This document shows positions 25,572 to 34,798 of a stretch of 64,000 nt of DNA, in pieces (the stretch's first letter is position 1; every line of letters begins with the position of its first letter). Location of the stretch: contig NZ_BDCM01000013.1 in the NCBI RefSeq assembly GCF_001613505.1, positions 620,001 through 684,000 on the forward strand, in the 5' to 3' direction. The position numbers and the translations under genes were made by a program. The DNA is from Nocardia mikamii NBRC 108933. Lineage in GTDB: Bacteria > Actinomycetota > Actinomycetes > Mycobacteriales > Mycobacteriaceae. A model generated the notes under the pieces. The model did no database searches, was not told the DNA's origin, and saw only the letters and a list, made by a program, of their open reading frames with translations.

Positions 25572-25630
25572 GAGCGGAAGGCTACCCGGCGGCACCGACA
25601 GGAAGTCCTCGATTCGGCGGCCCGGACGGG

Positions 25631-26233
25631 CTATCCGGCGGACACGTCCGGCATGCGTTCGTAGGTCAGGTGGGCAAGGCTCGTGCCGACCGCGCGAACG
25701 CCGGTGAGCCGCAGGGGGCGCGGCGATACCGGTGCCGAGTCGCCGGCGCGTGTGAAGAGCCGGGTCCCCGCGCCCATCACCACCGGGAACACTGCCAGGC
25801 GCACCTCGTCGACCAGCCCGTGGCCCGTCAGCGCGTGCACCAGTTCGGTGCTCGCGTAGACCCGGATCTCGCCGTCGACGAGATGTCGCAACCTCGACAC
25901 CTGCTCCGCGAGATCACCCCGTAGCACGGTCGTGTTGTTCCACTCGGGATTCGACAGCGTCGCGGACACAACGTATTTCGATATACCGTTCATGCGGTCC
26001 GCGGTGGCGCCGGTGCGCCGCGGATACCGGGCAGCGAAGTATTCGTAACTGCGCCTGCCCAGCAGCAGTGCCTGCGCGTCCAGCACATCGTCGTGAATCA
26101 TCCGGGCCCATTCCGCGCGGTCGTCCGGAGACAGCGCCGCACGCCAATCCGCGCCGCTGAAACCCTCCTCACCGGTCGGATCCTGGGTCACTCCGTCGAG
26201 CGACACATTCTCGAAGACGACGATCGTTCCCAT
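25631..26233 (-). CDS. RibD C-terminal/dihydrofolate reductase-like protein
   Basis: 200 residues: MGTIVVFENVSLDGVTQDP at the start, LLLGRRSYEYFAARYP in the middle, and DEVRLAVFPVVMGAGTRLF near the end. These are all hallmarks of the RibD_C/DHFR-like fold that binds NADPH. ATG 26233 has GAGGAG upstream. Family members reduce pteridine- or pyrimidine-like substrates, but most are uncharacterised. Divergent from an ECF sigma factor gene, it may be part of that regulon. Confidence 0.88.
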   Translation of the reverse strand: MGTIVVFENVSLDGVTQDPTGEEGFSGADWRAALSPDDRAEWARMIHDDVLDAQALLLGRRSYEYFAARYPRRTGATADRMNGISKYVVSATLSNPEWNNTTVLRGDLAEQVSRLRHLVDGEIRVYASTELVHALTGHGLVDEVRLAVFPVVMGAGTRLFTRAGDSAPVSPRPLRLTGVRAVGTSLAHLTYERMPDVSAG

Positions 26234-26359
26234 GGGGTACTCCTCTTGTCGGTGGTGGGACTGCCACAGAGACAGACACCGCCGCATCGGCCGAAATGGT
26301 CGCGTTCGGCCCGACACATTCACCGTCGCCGCGGTGTCCATATCGGGTGGAGGTGTGTC

Positions 26360-27373
26360 ATGACAGACGGAGATGACGACGCGGCGGCGATCCGCGAACT
26401 GATGGCCGGGGCGCGGGCGGGCGACGGCACGGCGTTTCGGGCATTGACCGCGCCGTACCGCGCGGAATTACAGGTGCACTGTTATCGGATGCTCGGCTCG
26501 CTCCAGGATGCCGAGGACGCCTTACAGGACACGATGCTGGCCGCGTGGCAGGGTATCGGCGCATTCCAGGAGCGCTCCTCGCTGCGCACCTGGCTGTATC
26601 GGATCGCCACCAACCGGTGCCTGAACGCCCGCCGGGCCGCGGGCCGGCGCCGGGCGAAGGAGTGGGACGTGCCGAACGTGGAACCGCCCGAGCCCTCCCG
26701 GCTCGGCGAGGTCGTATGGTTGCAGCCCTGTCCCGACGCACTGCTCGAGCAGGCGCCTCCCGGCCCGGAGACACGCTACGAGCTGAGCGAGTCCGTCTCG
26801 CTGGCATTCGTGACCGCGCTGCAACTGCTGCCGCCGCGCCAGGTCGCCGTCCTCGTCCTGCGCGATGTCCTCGGATTCCGCGCGACCGAGACCGCCCGGA
26901 TGCTCGACACCACCGTCGACTCGGTCAACAGTGCCCTCGCCCGGGCCCGCGCGGCACTCGAGCGGCGCCGCCCGATCGGCCGATCACCGGCACAGGGATC
27001 GGCCGACGAGGAGGCGATCGTGGCGAGATTCGCGCACGCGTGGGAATCGGCCGACGTGGACGCGCTCGTGCGACTGCTGACCGACGACGTCTTCATCTCG
27101 ATGCCGCCGATCCCGTTCGAATACGTGGGCCGCGAGGCCGCCACCCGCTTCTGCGCCGGAATCTTCGCGGCCGGGCGACGTTTCGACCTGGTTCCGACCC
27201 GGGCCAACGGCCAACCGGCCTTCGGCGCCTACCTGCGCGGCCGGGACGGCAGCAGTCACGGGACCGGCCTGTACGTTCTGTCGCTCACCGGTGAGCGCAT
27301 CAGCGCTCTGGCCCGATTCGAGAGCACGATGCTGCCGTGGTTCGGACTGCCCCGCACGCTACCGAGCCGATAG
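26360..27373 (+). CDS. ECF sigma factor with SnoaL-like C-terminal domain (SigG-like)
   Basis: 337 residues: sigma region 2 (YRAELQVHCYRMLGSLQDAEDALQDTMLAAW), region 4 (LQLLPPRQVAVLVLRDVLGFRATETARML...SVNSALARARAAL), then an additional SnoaL/NTF2-like domain from about residue 210 (VARFAHAWESADVDALVRLLTDDVFISMPP). ECF factors with this extension usually lack an anti-sigma gene; the C-terminal domain modulates activity. None is encoded nearby, which agrees. ATG 26360 follows GGAGG. The divergent RibD-like gene is a candidate target. Confidence 0.92.
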   Translation: MTDGDDDAAAIRELMAGARAGDGTAFRALTAPYRAELQVHCYRMLGSLQDAEDALQDTMLAAWQGIGAFQERSSLRTWLYRIATNRCLNARRAAGRRRAKEWDVPNVEPPEPSRLGEVVWLQPCPDALLEQAPPGPETRYELSESVSLAFVTALQLLPPRQVAVLVLRDVLGFRATETARMLDTTVDSVNSALARARAALERRRPIGRSPAQGSADEEAIVARFAHAWESADVDALVRLLTDDVFISMPPIPFEYVGREAATRFCAGIFAAGRRFDLVPTRANGQPAFGAYLRGRDGSSHGTGLYVLSLTGERISALARFESTMLPWFGLPRTLPSR

Positions 27374-27408
27374 CGCTTGAAGGGCGGCAGGAATGCCGAG
27401 CCGTCGGA

Positions 27409-28161
27409 TCAGTCCGATCCGGCGCCGACTCCCGCCTTCTTGCGTTCGATATCGGCCAGCGCGGCGGCATGCCGGGCCCGCTCCTCGGCGGCGTCGTCCC
27501 AGGCCTTCTTGCGGTTCTTGACCACGCGCGCCGGAGCGCCGACGGCGATGCTGAAGTCGGGGATCTCGCCCTTCACCACGGCATGGGCGCCGAGCACGCA
27601 GCCCCGGCCCACCCGGGTCTCGCGCAGCACGGTCACCTTGGCCGCGATCCAGGTGTCGGGGCCGATGCGAACCGGGCTCTTCACGATGCCCTGATCCTTG
27701 ATCGGCATCGTCACATCGTCCATCCGATGGTCGAAGTCGCAGATGTAGCACCAGTCCGCGACCAGGGTCGACTCGCCGATCTCGATATCGAGATAGGTGT
27801 TGACGACGTTGTCCTTACCGAAGACCACCTTGTCGCCGATGCGCAGCGAACCCTCGTGGCAGCGCAGCGCGTTGCCGTCGCCGATGTGCACCCATTTGCC
27901 GATCTCCATGCGGCCGAGCTCCGGGGTGGCGTGGATCTCCACATTGCGGCCGAGGAAGACCATGCCGCGCAGCACGATATGCGGATTCGCGAGCCGGAAT
28001 TTGAACAGCCGGTAGTACCGCACGAGGTACCACGGGGTGTACGCCCGATTGGCGAGCACCCAGCGCAGCGACGCCACGGTCAGAAAGCGCGCCTGCTCCG
28101 GATCCCGGCGGCGCGAACCCCGCCAACGCGAACGCAACGGTGCGCCCCACATGCTCGTCAC
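27409..28161 (-). CDS. Left-handed beta-helix acyltransferase (Rv3034c-like)
   Basis: About 250 residues with hexapeptide repeats (LRIGDKVVFGKDN, VRIGPDTWIAAKVTVL, RGCVLGAHAVVKGEIPDFSIAVGAPARVVKNR). The latter end is the classic acetyltransferase closing motif. GTG 28161 is chosen for GGGAG upstream; ATG 28152 is three codons later. In mycobacteria the same gene lies just after the MGLP genes. It may O-acylate the polymethylated glucan, though Rv3034c has been proposed in the literature to act elsewhere. Confidence 0.82.
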   Translation of the reverse strand: MTSMWGAPLRSRWRGSRRRDPEQARFLTVASLRWVLANRAYTPWYLVRYYRLFKFRLANPHIVLRGMVFLGRNVEIHATPELGRMEIGKWVHIGDGNALRCHEGSLRIGDKVVFGKDNVVNTYLDIEIGESTLVADWCYICDFDHRMDDVTMPIKDQGIVKSPVRIGPDTWIAAKVTVLRETRVGRGCVLGAHAVVKGEIPDFSIAVGAPARVVKNRKKAWDDAAEERARHAAALADIERKKAGVGAGSD

Positions 28162-28383
28162 GGGCCAGCTCCCTTTCCTCGGGCGACGGTTACCTCGGTG
28201 GTCACCTGATCGAGGTACCAGCGTACTTTCGCGCCGCGAGCGCGCGCTTGCGCCCCGGGAAATCGGGTCGCGGACGCTCCCCGGCGGGCGGGGGGCCGGT
28301 CGCATTCTCACCCAGCCCGCTGTCACGGCGGTGAATGTTCTAGTCTCGTGCAGGCCCGTTACGAACAGATGGGAGTCCAGCAG

Positions 28384-29793
28384 GTGCGAAGCGGCAGCCG
28401 GCGACCCGAGCGCAGCGAGCACGACCGCGGCGGACACCACCCGACGATCTTGCGCCACTCGGTAATTCGGGGAGGCGCCCCGAGGCGCGTGATCGCGGCG
28501 GTGGGCACCCTGGGCCTACTGATGCTGACCGGATGTGGCAGCAGCACCATCGATGACATCAAGGTCGGTTCCGGCAAGGGCTGGCAGTCGGCGTTCCACG
28601 ACGCCCGCAACAGCGGCGCGAGTTCGGTCACCGGCGCCCGCCATCTCAGCCTGAGCTGGTCGCGGCCGATCGGCGGCCCGCTCGCGAACGCGACCACGAT
28701 CGGCCCGGACGGCCAGCTGTTCGTCACCTCCCGCACCACCACCGACTGTGTCGGCAAGCCGGGGACCACCGGCATGATCTTCTCGTTCCAGATGCCCACC
28801 GGTCGCAAACGCTTCTGCAGTGCGCTGGGACCGGATGCCGTCGCGGCGGCCTCGGCCGTCGACGGTGCGAGCAATGTGTACGTGGGTGACGACGGCGGGG
28901 TGTTCTCGTTCAACCCGCTGGGGCAGCCGCGCTGGCGCACTCCCGTTGCCGGCGTTCCGGTTTCGGTGCAGTTCACCCACGACGGCACCGTGCTGTCGGT
29001 GTCGCAGTCCGGCCAGGTCGACGTCCTGGACCGCCAGACCGGCGATCGCGAGGTGTCGACCTATCAGGTGCTGGGCGACCCCGACTTCCTCGCCCACCCG
29101 AACGTCACGCGCCCGCCGGACGGGCTGGGCATCGAGGACTGCGCCGTCGGCGGTCCGCAGTGCGCGGTGGCGAATGTGTCTGCGCTCGACCCGAATTCGG
29201 GCCGTTTCTATCTGACCGCGTGGCGCACGGGCGCCCCCACGGCGTCCCTGGTGGCGCTGCACTACGCCGACAAGAAGGTCACCCAGGACTGGAGCGTCGA
29301 CATTCTCACCGACGGCAGCGCGACGAGCCCGGCGCTGTCGGTGGACGGGAAGACGCTGTACGTGGGTGACAACAGCGGACGGCTGCTCGCCGTCGACACC
29401 GCCGACGGCCACACCAAGTGGACGCAGCCGCTGGGCTTCAGTCCGCGCGGCGGCATCTCCCTGCTCGACGGCCTGCTGATTCCGGCCGGCGACGACGGAC
29501 ATCTGATGGCGTTGCGCGACACCGGCGACAGCGTCGATATCGCTTGGGAGCGCAAGGATCTCACGCTGCGCGGGCGTCCGGTGCAGACCGCCGGCGACAC
29601 CGGCTACGTGGTGGTGCCGATGGGTGAGGCGCTGCATCTGCTGACCTTCGACACGAAGTCGGGTAAGACGATCGCCTCCGCCCCGCTGCCGGGCGCGCAA
29701 GGCACGACGGTGTCCACCGCGATCGGGCCCGACGGCCAGGTCGTGGTCGGCACCCGGATCGGCGAACTGTTCGCCTTCACACCGGATCGCTGA
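28384..29793 (+). CDS. PQQ-type beta-propeller lipoprotein (Rv3035-like)
   Basis: About 469 residues. A basic N-terminal stretch leads to VIAAVGTLGLLMLTGC, a lipobox-bearing signal peptide with lipidated Cys near residue 51. It is followed by repeated blades (GPDGQLFVTS, ASNVYVGDDGGVFSF, GKTLYVGDNSGRLLAVDTADG) of a quinoprotein/BamB-like propeller. GTG 28384 has GGGAG upstream; GTG 28348 and ATG 28369 are in-frame alternatives. It is an exported surface lipoprotein, probably a binding scaffold. No enzyme residues are identifiable. Confidence 0.82.
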   Translation: MRSGSRRPERSEHDRGGHHPTILRHSVIRGGAPRRVIAAVGTLGLLMLTGCGSSTIDDIKVGSGKGWQSAFHDARNSGASSVTGARHLSLSWSRPIGGPLANATTIGPDGQLFVTSRTTTDCVGKPGTTGMIFSFQMPTGRKRFCSALGPDAVAAASAVDGASNVYVGDDGGVFSFNPLGQPRWRTPVAGVPVSVQFTHDGTVLSVSQSGQVDVLDRQTGDREVSTYQVLGDPDFLAHPNVTRPPDGLGIEDCAVGGPQCAVANVSALDPNSGRFYLTAWRTGAPTASLVALHYADKKVTQDWSVDILTDGSATSPALSVDGKTLYVGDNSGRLLAVDTADGHTKWTQPLGFSPRGGISLLDGLLIPAGDDGHLMALRDTGDSVDIAWERKDLTLRGRPVQTAGDTGYVVVPMGEALHLLTFDTKSGKTIASAPLPGAQGTTVSTAIGPDGQVVVGTRIGELFAFTPDR

Positions 29794-29802
29794 CCTCCCC
29801 GC

Positions 29803-31050
29803 TCAGCGGGCGGGCGGGGTTTCGCAGACGAATGCCGTTGCGGTCCGGCCGATCCGGGTGATCACCACGGTGTGCGGCGTGTCGCCCCGGGGTTTGATCC
29901 GGCGGCGCAGCGCGTCGGGATCGGCGTCGACGCCGCGGATCAGGATCTCGAGCGGACCGCAGTCGCGGCGGTGGAGTTCGGCGCGCAGGGCCTTCTCCCG
30001 GAATTCCAGCCGATCCAGAATGCGGAATCCGCGCACCCCCGGCGGGACGGCGTCGCCGGTGAGATAGGCGATGCGCGGATCCAGTTGCCAGAGGCCGTAT
30101 CTCGCGGCGTAGTGGCGGACCAGACCGGCCCGGACCACCGCGCCGTCGGGGTCGACGAGCCAGGTCCCGGGCTCGCGGTCGGGAAGGTCGTCGGGTTCGG
30201 CGTCGGTCAGCGACCACGAGGAACCGTCGCTACGCAACACCGTCGCCCGCCTGGTCACCCCGGCTTCGGTGAGTCCGCGTGACCACAGGCAGGCTTCTCG
30301 CACGGCGCCGTCGAGGGAGACCACCTCGACCTCACCGTCCCAGGAGAGCCCCTCGTAGCCGTCGGCGGCCGCCCGGTCCGTTCGCGCGGGCAGGGGTCGC
30401 GCGTCCGGCCGCCGCAGCGCGAAACGGTCGAAATCCAGTCCGGGAGCGCATTTCACGACCAGATCGCGGTCCCGATGGACGGTCAGCAGCTGCGGTAACG
30501 GTGGTTGCAGCCGATCCGGATCGTGGGTGCGCCGGCCTCCCGCGCGCCGCGCCGGATCGGCGATCACCACGGTGCCGGTACTGCACGGCCGCAGCGCATC
30601 GGCCTGCAGCAGAGCGACATTCGGCGCGTCGGCCAGATTGTGCGCGGCCATCGCCAGCCGCACCCGGTCCAGATCGCTGCCGAGCACCGCCGGACATTCC
30701 CGCCGCAGCGCGGCCAGTTCCGCGCCGACCGAGCACGTGACGTCGTGCACGGCACGCCCCGCCAGCCGCCGGGCCCGATGCCGCGCCACGAGACTCGGCG
30801 TCGCCTGTTGCAGGGCGTCGTCGGTGAACAGCCACTCGGCCGCGTCGTCGAGTTTGGCCGCCGCGCGCCGGCGCAGCTGCACGGTCTCCACCAGTGCGGC
30901 CGTACGGCCGCCGTGTTCGCGCCGCAGAGTATCCAGATCCCGCAGCATCGTCGCGGGAGTCAGCGCGTGTTCACCGACCGCGGACAGCGCGTCCCGGCCG
31001 GCCGCACTGGCCAGATAGTCGACGTCTCGCGAGGTGAACGAATATCCCAT
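29803..31050 (-). CDS. Class I methyltransferase with THUMP-like C-terminal domain (Rv3037c-like)
   Basis: 415 residues. The SAM domain shows DVTCSVGAELAAL (motif I), GSDLDRVRLAMA (motif II) and VVIADPARRAGGRR (motif IV). A THUMP-like C-terminal region follows (FRILDRLEFREKALRAELHRRDCGPLEILIRG). The DPARR motif is shared with the mycobacterial homologue and suggests an RNA-type nucleobase methyltransferase, substrate unknown. Its stop lies nine bases from the stop of the convergent propeller gene. Confidence 0.85.
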   Translation of the reverse strand: MGYSFTSRDVDYLASAAGRDALSAVGEHALTPATMLRDLDTLRREHGGRTAALVETVQLRRRAAAKLDDAAEWLFTDDALQQATPSLVARHRARRLAGRAVHDVTCSVGAELAALRRECPAVLGSDLDRVRLAMAAHNLADAPNVALLQADALRPCSTGTVVIADPARRAGGRRTHDPDRLQPPLPQLLTVHRDRDLVVKCAPGLDFDRFALRRPDARPLPARTDRAAADGYEGLSWDGEVEVVSLDGAVREACLWSRGLTEAGVTRRATVLRSDGSSWSLTDAEPDDLPDREPGTWLVDPDGAVVRAGLVRHYAARYGLWQLDPRIAYLTGDAVPPGVRGFRILDRLEFREKALRAELHRRDCGPLEILIRGVDADPDALRRRIKPRGDTPHTVVITRIGRTATAFVCETPPAR

Positions 31051-31089
31051 CAGCGCGGCCCCGGCCGGTGCGAAACAGCCTGCCGCCCA

Positions 31090-32067
31090 CTACTTTCCGG
31101 CGGCACCCGGCTTCACGCCGGTGATCATGGCGTTGTAGAAGAACTGGCGCGGCACCACGTGGCGCAGCACCTTCTCGTCGAGCTTGCTCAGACCGAGCCA
31201 CGCCTTGTACTGGGCCATCCGGTAGCGCCAGGTCAGCTTCTCCTCCGGCACCGCGGCCTCGAAGGTGCGCACCGGCCAGCCCCACAGCGCGGCGGCGAAT
31301 TCCTCGGTCTCGGCGTGCACCTGCACCGCGCCGGCGCTGCGGGCGATCTGCTCGAGTTCGGAGGGGTCGAAGGTGTGCAGGTCGACGACGGCCTCCAGGG
31401 CCGCGGCCCGCGACGACTCGTCCAGTTCGGCCTGCGGTCGCCGCCAGTCGGACAGGAACGGCAGCTTGGTCACCTCGGTGGTGACCTTCCAGGTGATCTG
31501 GCCCAGTTTGCGGGCGTAGAAGTTGCCGATGGTGGTCGGCTCACCGGCGAAGACGAAGCGGCCGCCCGGCTTCAGCACCCGCAGGCATTCCCGCAGCGCC
31601 TGCTCCACGTCCGGAATGTGGTGCAGCACAGCGTGTCCCACGACCAGGTCGAAGGTGTTGTCCTCGTAGGGAATGGTCTCGGCGTCGGCGACGCGGCCGT
31701 CGACATCCAGCCCCAGATTCTGCGCGTTGCGAGTGGCGACCTTGACCATGCCCGGTGACAGGTCGGTCACCGAACCGGTTTTCGCCACCCCGGCCTGCAT
31801 CAGATTCAACAGGAAGAAGCCGGTGCCGCAACCGAGTTCGAGGGCCCGCTCGTACGGCAGCGGCGCATTCGGGGCGACGGCGTCGAAGCGGCCGCGCGCG
31901 TACTCGATGCACCGCTCGTCGTAGGAGATGGACCATTTGTCGTCGTAGGTCTCCGCCTCCCAGTCGTGGTAGAGGACCTGCGCGAGCTTGTTGTCGGTGA
32001 GCGCGGCCTGGACCTCGGCCTCGGTGGCGTGCGGGTTCGGCGCGGGGTCGTCAAGACGTGCGGTCAT
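31090..32067 (-). CDS. SAM-dependent methyltransferase (Rv3038c-like)
   Basis: 325 residues. A UbiE/Methyltransf_11 core: ALELGCGTGFFLLNLMQAG (motif I), VTDLSPGMVKVA (motif II), FDLVVGHAVLHHIPD (motif IV) and RVLKPGGRFVFAGEP. A long C-terminal extension follows that is conserved with the mycobacterial protein. It is located between the THUMP-like methyltransferase and echA17 in the same order as in M. tuberculosis. Substrate not known. Confidence 0.88.
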   Translation of the reverse strand: MTARLDDPAPNPHATEAEVQAALTDNKLAQVLYHDWEAETYDDKWSISYDERCIEYARGRFDAVAPNAPLPYERALELGCGTGFFLLNLMQAGVAKTGSVTDLSPGMVKVATRNAQNLGLDVDGRVADAETIPYEDNTFDLVVGHAVLHHIPDVEQALRECLRVLKPGGRFVFAGEPTTIGNFYARKLGQITWKVTTEVTKLPFLSDWRRPQAELDESSRAAALEAVVDLHTFDPSELEQIARSAGAVQVHAETEEFAAALWGWPVRTFEAAVPEEKLTWRYRMAQYKAWLGLSKLDEKVLRHVVPRQFFYNAMITGVKPGAAGK

Positions 32068-32103
32068 GGTCGCACAGCGTATCGAGTGATCACGCGGAGT
32101 GGG

Positions 32104-32868
32104 TCAGCGGCCCAGGAATTCCGCGGCGCCCGGACCGGACGCCGAATAAGAACGTGTTCCTACGCTGCGGTCTTCGGTGTCGAACAGCTCCGCCCACTCG
32201 GCGCGGGCGCGGTCGAGGCCGTGCGGACCGGCCTCGAAGACCCGTTTCGCGGCGGCCAGCGCGCGGGCCGGACCGGTGGTGAACTGCCGCGCCCACCGCA
32301 GCGCCGCGCCGAAGACGTCGTCGGGAGCGACCACCTCGTCGACCAGCCCGATCGCCGCCGCTTCCTCGGCATCGACATAGCGGCCGGTGTACACCAGATC
32401 CTTGGCCGGGCCCGGGCCCACGAGCAGCCCCAGCCGGCGAATGCCGGCCACCGGGATCAGGCCCGCCCGGATCTGCGGCAAGCCCAGCTTGACGTTGTCA
32501 CCGATCAGCCGGCGGTCGGCGCCCAGAGCGAGCTCGAGGCCCGCGCCGACCGCGTACCCGGTGATCGCGGCGATCGTCGGCTGCGGAATCCGGGCCAGGC
32601 AGCCCAGCGCCCGCTGCAGATCCGCGGCGACCGCGCCGGCCTGCTCGGACGTCCAGCGCGCGAGTTCGGCGACGTCGTCGCCCGCGCTGAAGATCCGCTC
32701 GTCGCCGTAGACGATCACCGCCCGCACCTCGTCGTCCGCCGCGAGGGCGTCGGCGGCCGCGGCGAGTTCCAGCGCCAGCTGCAGATCGATGAGATTCAGC
32801 GGCGGCCGCGCGAAACGCAGTACGGCGATTCCCGCCTCGACACGGTCCACGGTCACGAATTCGGCCAC
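32104..32868 (-). CDS. echA17: Enoyl-CoA hydratase/isomerase family protein (EchA17-like)
   Basis: 254 residues from GTG 32868 (VAEFVTVDR). Crotonase motifs: IFSAGDDVAELA (oxyanion hole, with Asp-Asp variation), ITGYAVGAGLELALGAD, KLGLPQIRAGLIP. In true hydratases two Glu residues act in catalysis. The first falls in GAGLELAL and the second position reads GLPQIR, where Gln replaces the usual Glu, so activity may be isomerase-like or altered. The start is a judgement: an in-frame ATG lies 11 codons upstream. Confidence 0.85.
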   Translation of the reverse strand: MAEFVTVDRVEAGIAVLRFARPPLNLIDLQLALELAAAADALAADDEVRAVIVYGDERIFSAGDDVAELARWTSEQAGAVAADLQRALGCLARIPQPTIAAITGYAVGAGLELALGADRRLIGDNVKLGLPQIRAGLIPVAGIRRLGLLVGPGPAKDLVYTGRYVDAEEAAAIGLVDEVVAPDDVFGAALRWARQFTTGPARALAAAKRVFEAGPHGLDRARAEWAELFDTEDRSVGTRSYSASGPGAAEFLGR

Positions 32869-32926
32869 GGCGGCGAGCCTACTGTGCGCGGCGGGACGCA
32901 CCGGACGTCGGGATGTTCGCGCCGGT

Positions 32927-33760
32927 TCAGTCTCGCTTCGAACCCTGCAGCCGGGACGCGTCCGGCATATCGGCGAAATAGCGGGTGTTGTTCGGGAACT
33001 GCAGCATCGGCTGACCGTCGACGGGTTCGAAGATCGGCATGATCGGGCTGATCGCGCGGTCGGCCGCGAGAATCTCTGCCGTGGAGGCGAATTCGGCGAT
33101 CGAGCTCAGCTGGGTCCAGGTCGGCGGCAGCAGGACGTCCTCGCCGGCCCGCCAGCGATCCAGCGCCTGCGCGGGGGTCCGCCACGCGACGTCGTGCGCC
33201 TCGGTGGTGGCGCCGTCGGCGCGCTGCCCCTCGGGCAGGACCGCGACGAAGAAATAGGTGTCGTAGCGGCGCGGTTCCACCACCGGGGTGATCCAGTTGT
33301 CCCACGGGCGCAGCAGATCCGCGCGCAGGACCAGGTTCTCGTTCGCCAGGAAATCGCCGAACGACAGTTCGCGGCGTTCGAGCTTCTCCCGGGCACTGCG
33401 GTAGGCGACGGTGTCGGAGACGACGGTGTCGGCGGTCGGGCCCGCCAGCAGCACACCGCATTCCTCGAAGGTCTCCCGGACCGCGGCACACACCAGCGCC
33501 TGCGCGCGAGCGCGGTCGACCCCGAAACGCTGACCCCACCAGGTCGGGTCCGGCCCGGCCCAGCCGATTTCCGCATCCGCGTCGGAGGGGTCGACACCAC
33601 CGCCCGGAAAGACCGTCATGCCGGCCGCGAAGGCCATCGCCTTGACCCGTCGTTGCAGGAAAACCTCCGGACCGGATGCGCCGTCACGCACGAGCACTAC
33701 GGTCGAAGCGTCCTTCGGCGCCGGTGGCTCGGTCGGGGATTCCGCAACAGATTCACTCAC
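32927..33760 (-). CDS. Nudix hydrolase, NUDT19-like (Rv3040c-like)
   Basis: 277 residues from GTG 33760. The Nudix box is split: FPGGGVDPSDAD is separated by an insertion from AAVRETFEECGVLL, as in the NUDT19/RP2p group of CoA-ester diphosphatases. A C-terminal domain of about 130 residues follows. The neighbouring enoyl-CoA hydratase fits with acyl-CoA metabolism. Substrate inferred from the family only. Confidence 0.85.
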   Translation of the reverse strand: MSESVAESPTEPPAPKDASTVVLVRDGASGPEVFLQRRVKAMAFAAGMTVFPGGGVDPSDADAEIGWAGPDPTWWGQRFGVDRARAQALVCAAVRETFEECGVLLAGPTADTVVSDTVAYRSAREKLERRELSFGDFLANENLVLRADLLRPWDNWITPVVEPRRYDTYFFVAVLPEGQRADGATTEAHDVAWRTPAQALDRWRAGEDVLLPPTWTQLSSIAEFASTAEILAADRAISPIMPIFEPVDGQPMLQFPNNTRYFADMPDASRLQGSKRD

Positions 33761-33840
33761 AATCGCACCATAACGCGCGCTCGGTTCCGATCGGCAGCAG
33801 GTGCCCGAAAGCGGCACCGGCGCCCGCCGCGAGATCCGGT

Positions 33841-34728
33841 TCAGGCGCGGTGACGGCCGAAGCGTTGCGAGCGTCGCGCGAAATACCGGCCGTCGATGCG
33901 ATCGAGGGCGATGGACTGGCGGAAGGCCTCGCTGAGATTCTCCGCGGTCAGCACATCCGAGAGCAGGCCCTGCGCGATCACATCGCCCTCGTTGAGCAGC
34001 AGTGCGTGGGTGAAGCCGGGCGGAATCTCCTCGACGTGATGGGTGACCAGCACGGTCGCCGGCGCATCCGGGTCGGCGGCCAGATCGCCCAGTTGCTCGA
34101 CCAGTTCCTCGCGGCCACCCAGGTCCAGCCCGGCCGCCGGTTCGTCGAGCAGCAGCAGTTCGGGATCGGTCATCAGGGCGCGGGCGATGAGGACACGTTT
34201 GCGCTCGCCCTCGGACAGGGTTCCGTAGGCGCGGTCGGAAAGGTGTTCGGCGCCCAGGCTTTCCAGGATGTCGACCGCGCGGTCGGTGTCGACCTCGTCG
34301 TAGCGTTCCCGCCAGCGGCCCATCACGGCGTACCCCGCCGACACCACGAGATCCGACACCGTCTCGTCGAGCGGGATCCGGCTGGCCACCGCCGCCGACG
34401 ACAGGCCGATGCGCGGGCGCAGTTCGCTGATGTCGGTCTTGCCGAGCACCTCGCCCAGCAACGTGGCCGACCCCGAGGTCGGATACAACTCGGCCGCGGC
34501 CATCCGCAGCAGCGACGTCTTCCCGGCGCCGTTGGGGCCGAGCACGACCCAGCGTTCGTCGAGCTCCACCTGCCAGCTGACGGGACCCACCAGGGTGTGG
34601 CCCGACCGCCGGACGGTCACCTCGTTGAAATCGATGAGCAGATCGGGATCCGGTTGCGGCACGAGCTCCATCTTTGCCGACGCGCTCGATCCGTTGCCAA
34701 CGTGGTCGGTGTGCACGCTATCCGTCAT
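33841..34728 (-). CDS. ABC transporter ATP-binding protein (Rv3041c-like)
   Basis: 295 residues: Walker A LGPNGAGKTS, signature LSEGERKRV, Walker B LLLLDEPAAGLD and switch THHVEE. No permease gene adjoins it, and the same orphan arrangement occurs in mycobacteria. The E-rich signature and isolated gene resemble YlmA/ModF-like ATPases whose transport role is doubtful. ATG 34728 is the only clear start. Confidence 0.88.
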   Translation of the reverse strand: MTDSVHTDHVGNGSSASAKMELVPQPDPDLLIDFNEVTVRRSGHTLVGPVSWQVELDERWVVLGPNGAGKTSLLRMAAAELYPTSGSATLLGEVLGKTDISELRPRIGLSSAAVASRIPLDETVSDLVVSAGYAVMGRWRERYDEVDTDRAVDILESLGAEHLSDRAYGTLSEGERKRVLIARALMTDPELLLLDEPAAGLDLGGREELVEQLGDLAADPDAPATVLVTHHVEEIPPGFTHALLLNEGDVIAQGLLSDVLTAENLSEAFRQSIALDRIDGRYFARRSQRFGRHRA

Positions 34729-34798
34729 AGTCGGCCTCCCGCTCCCTCACGATCCGAATCGGCCATTGCCGCAGTGAGATTCCGCACGTTTGAGCACC

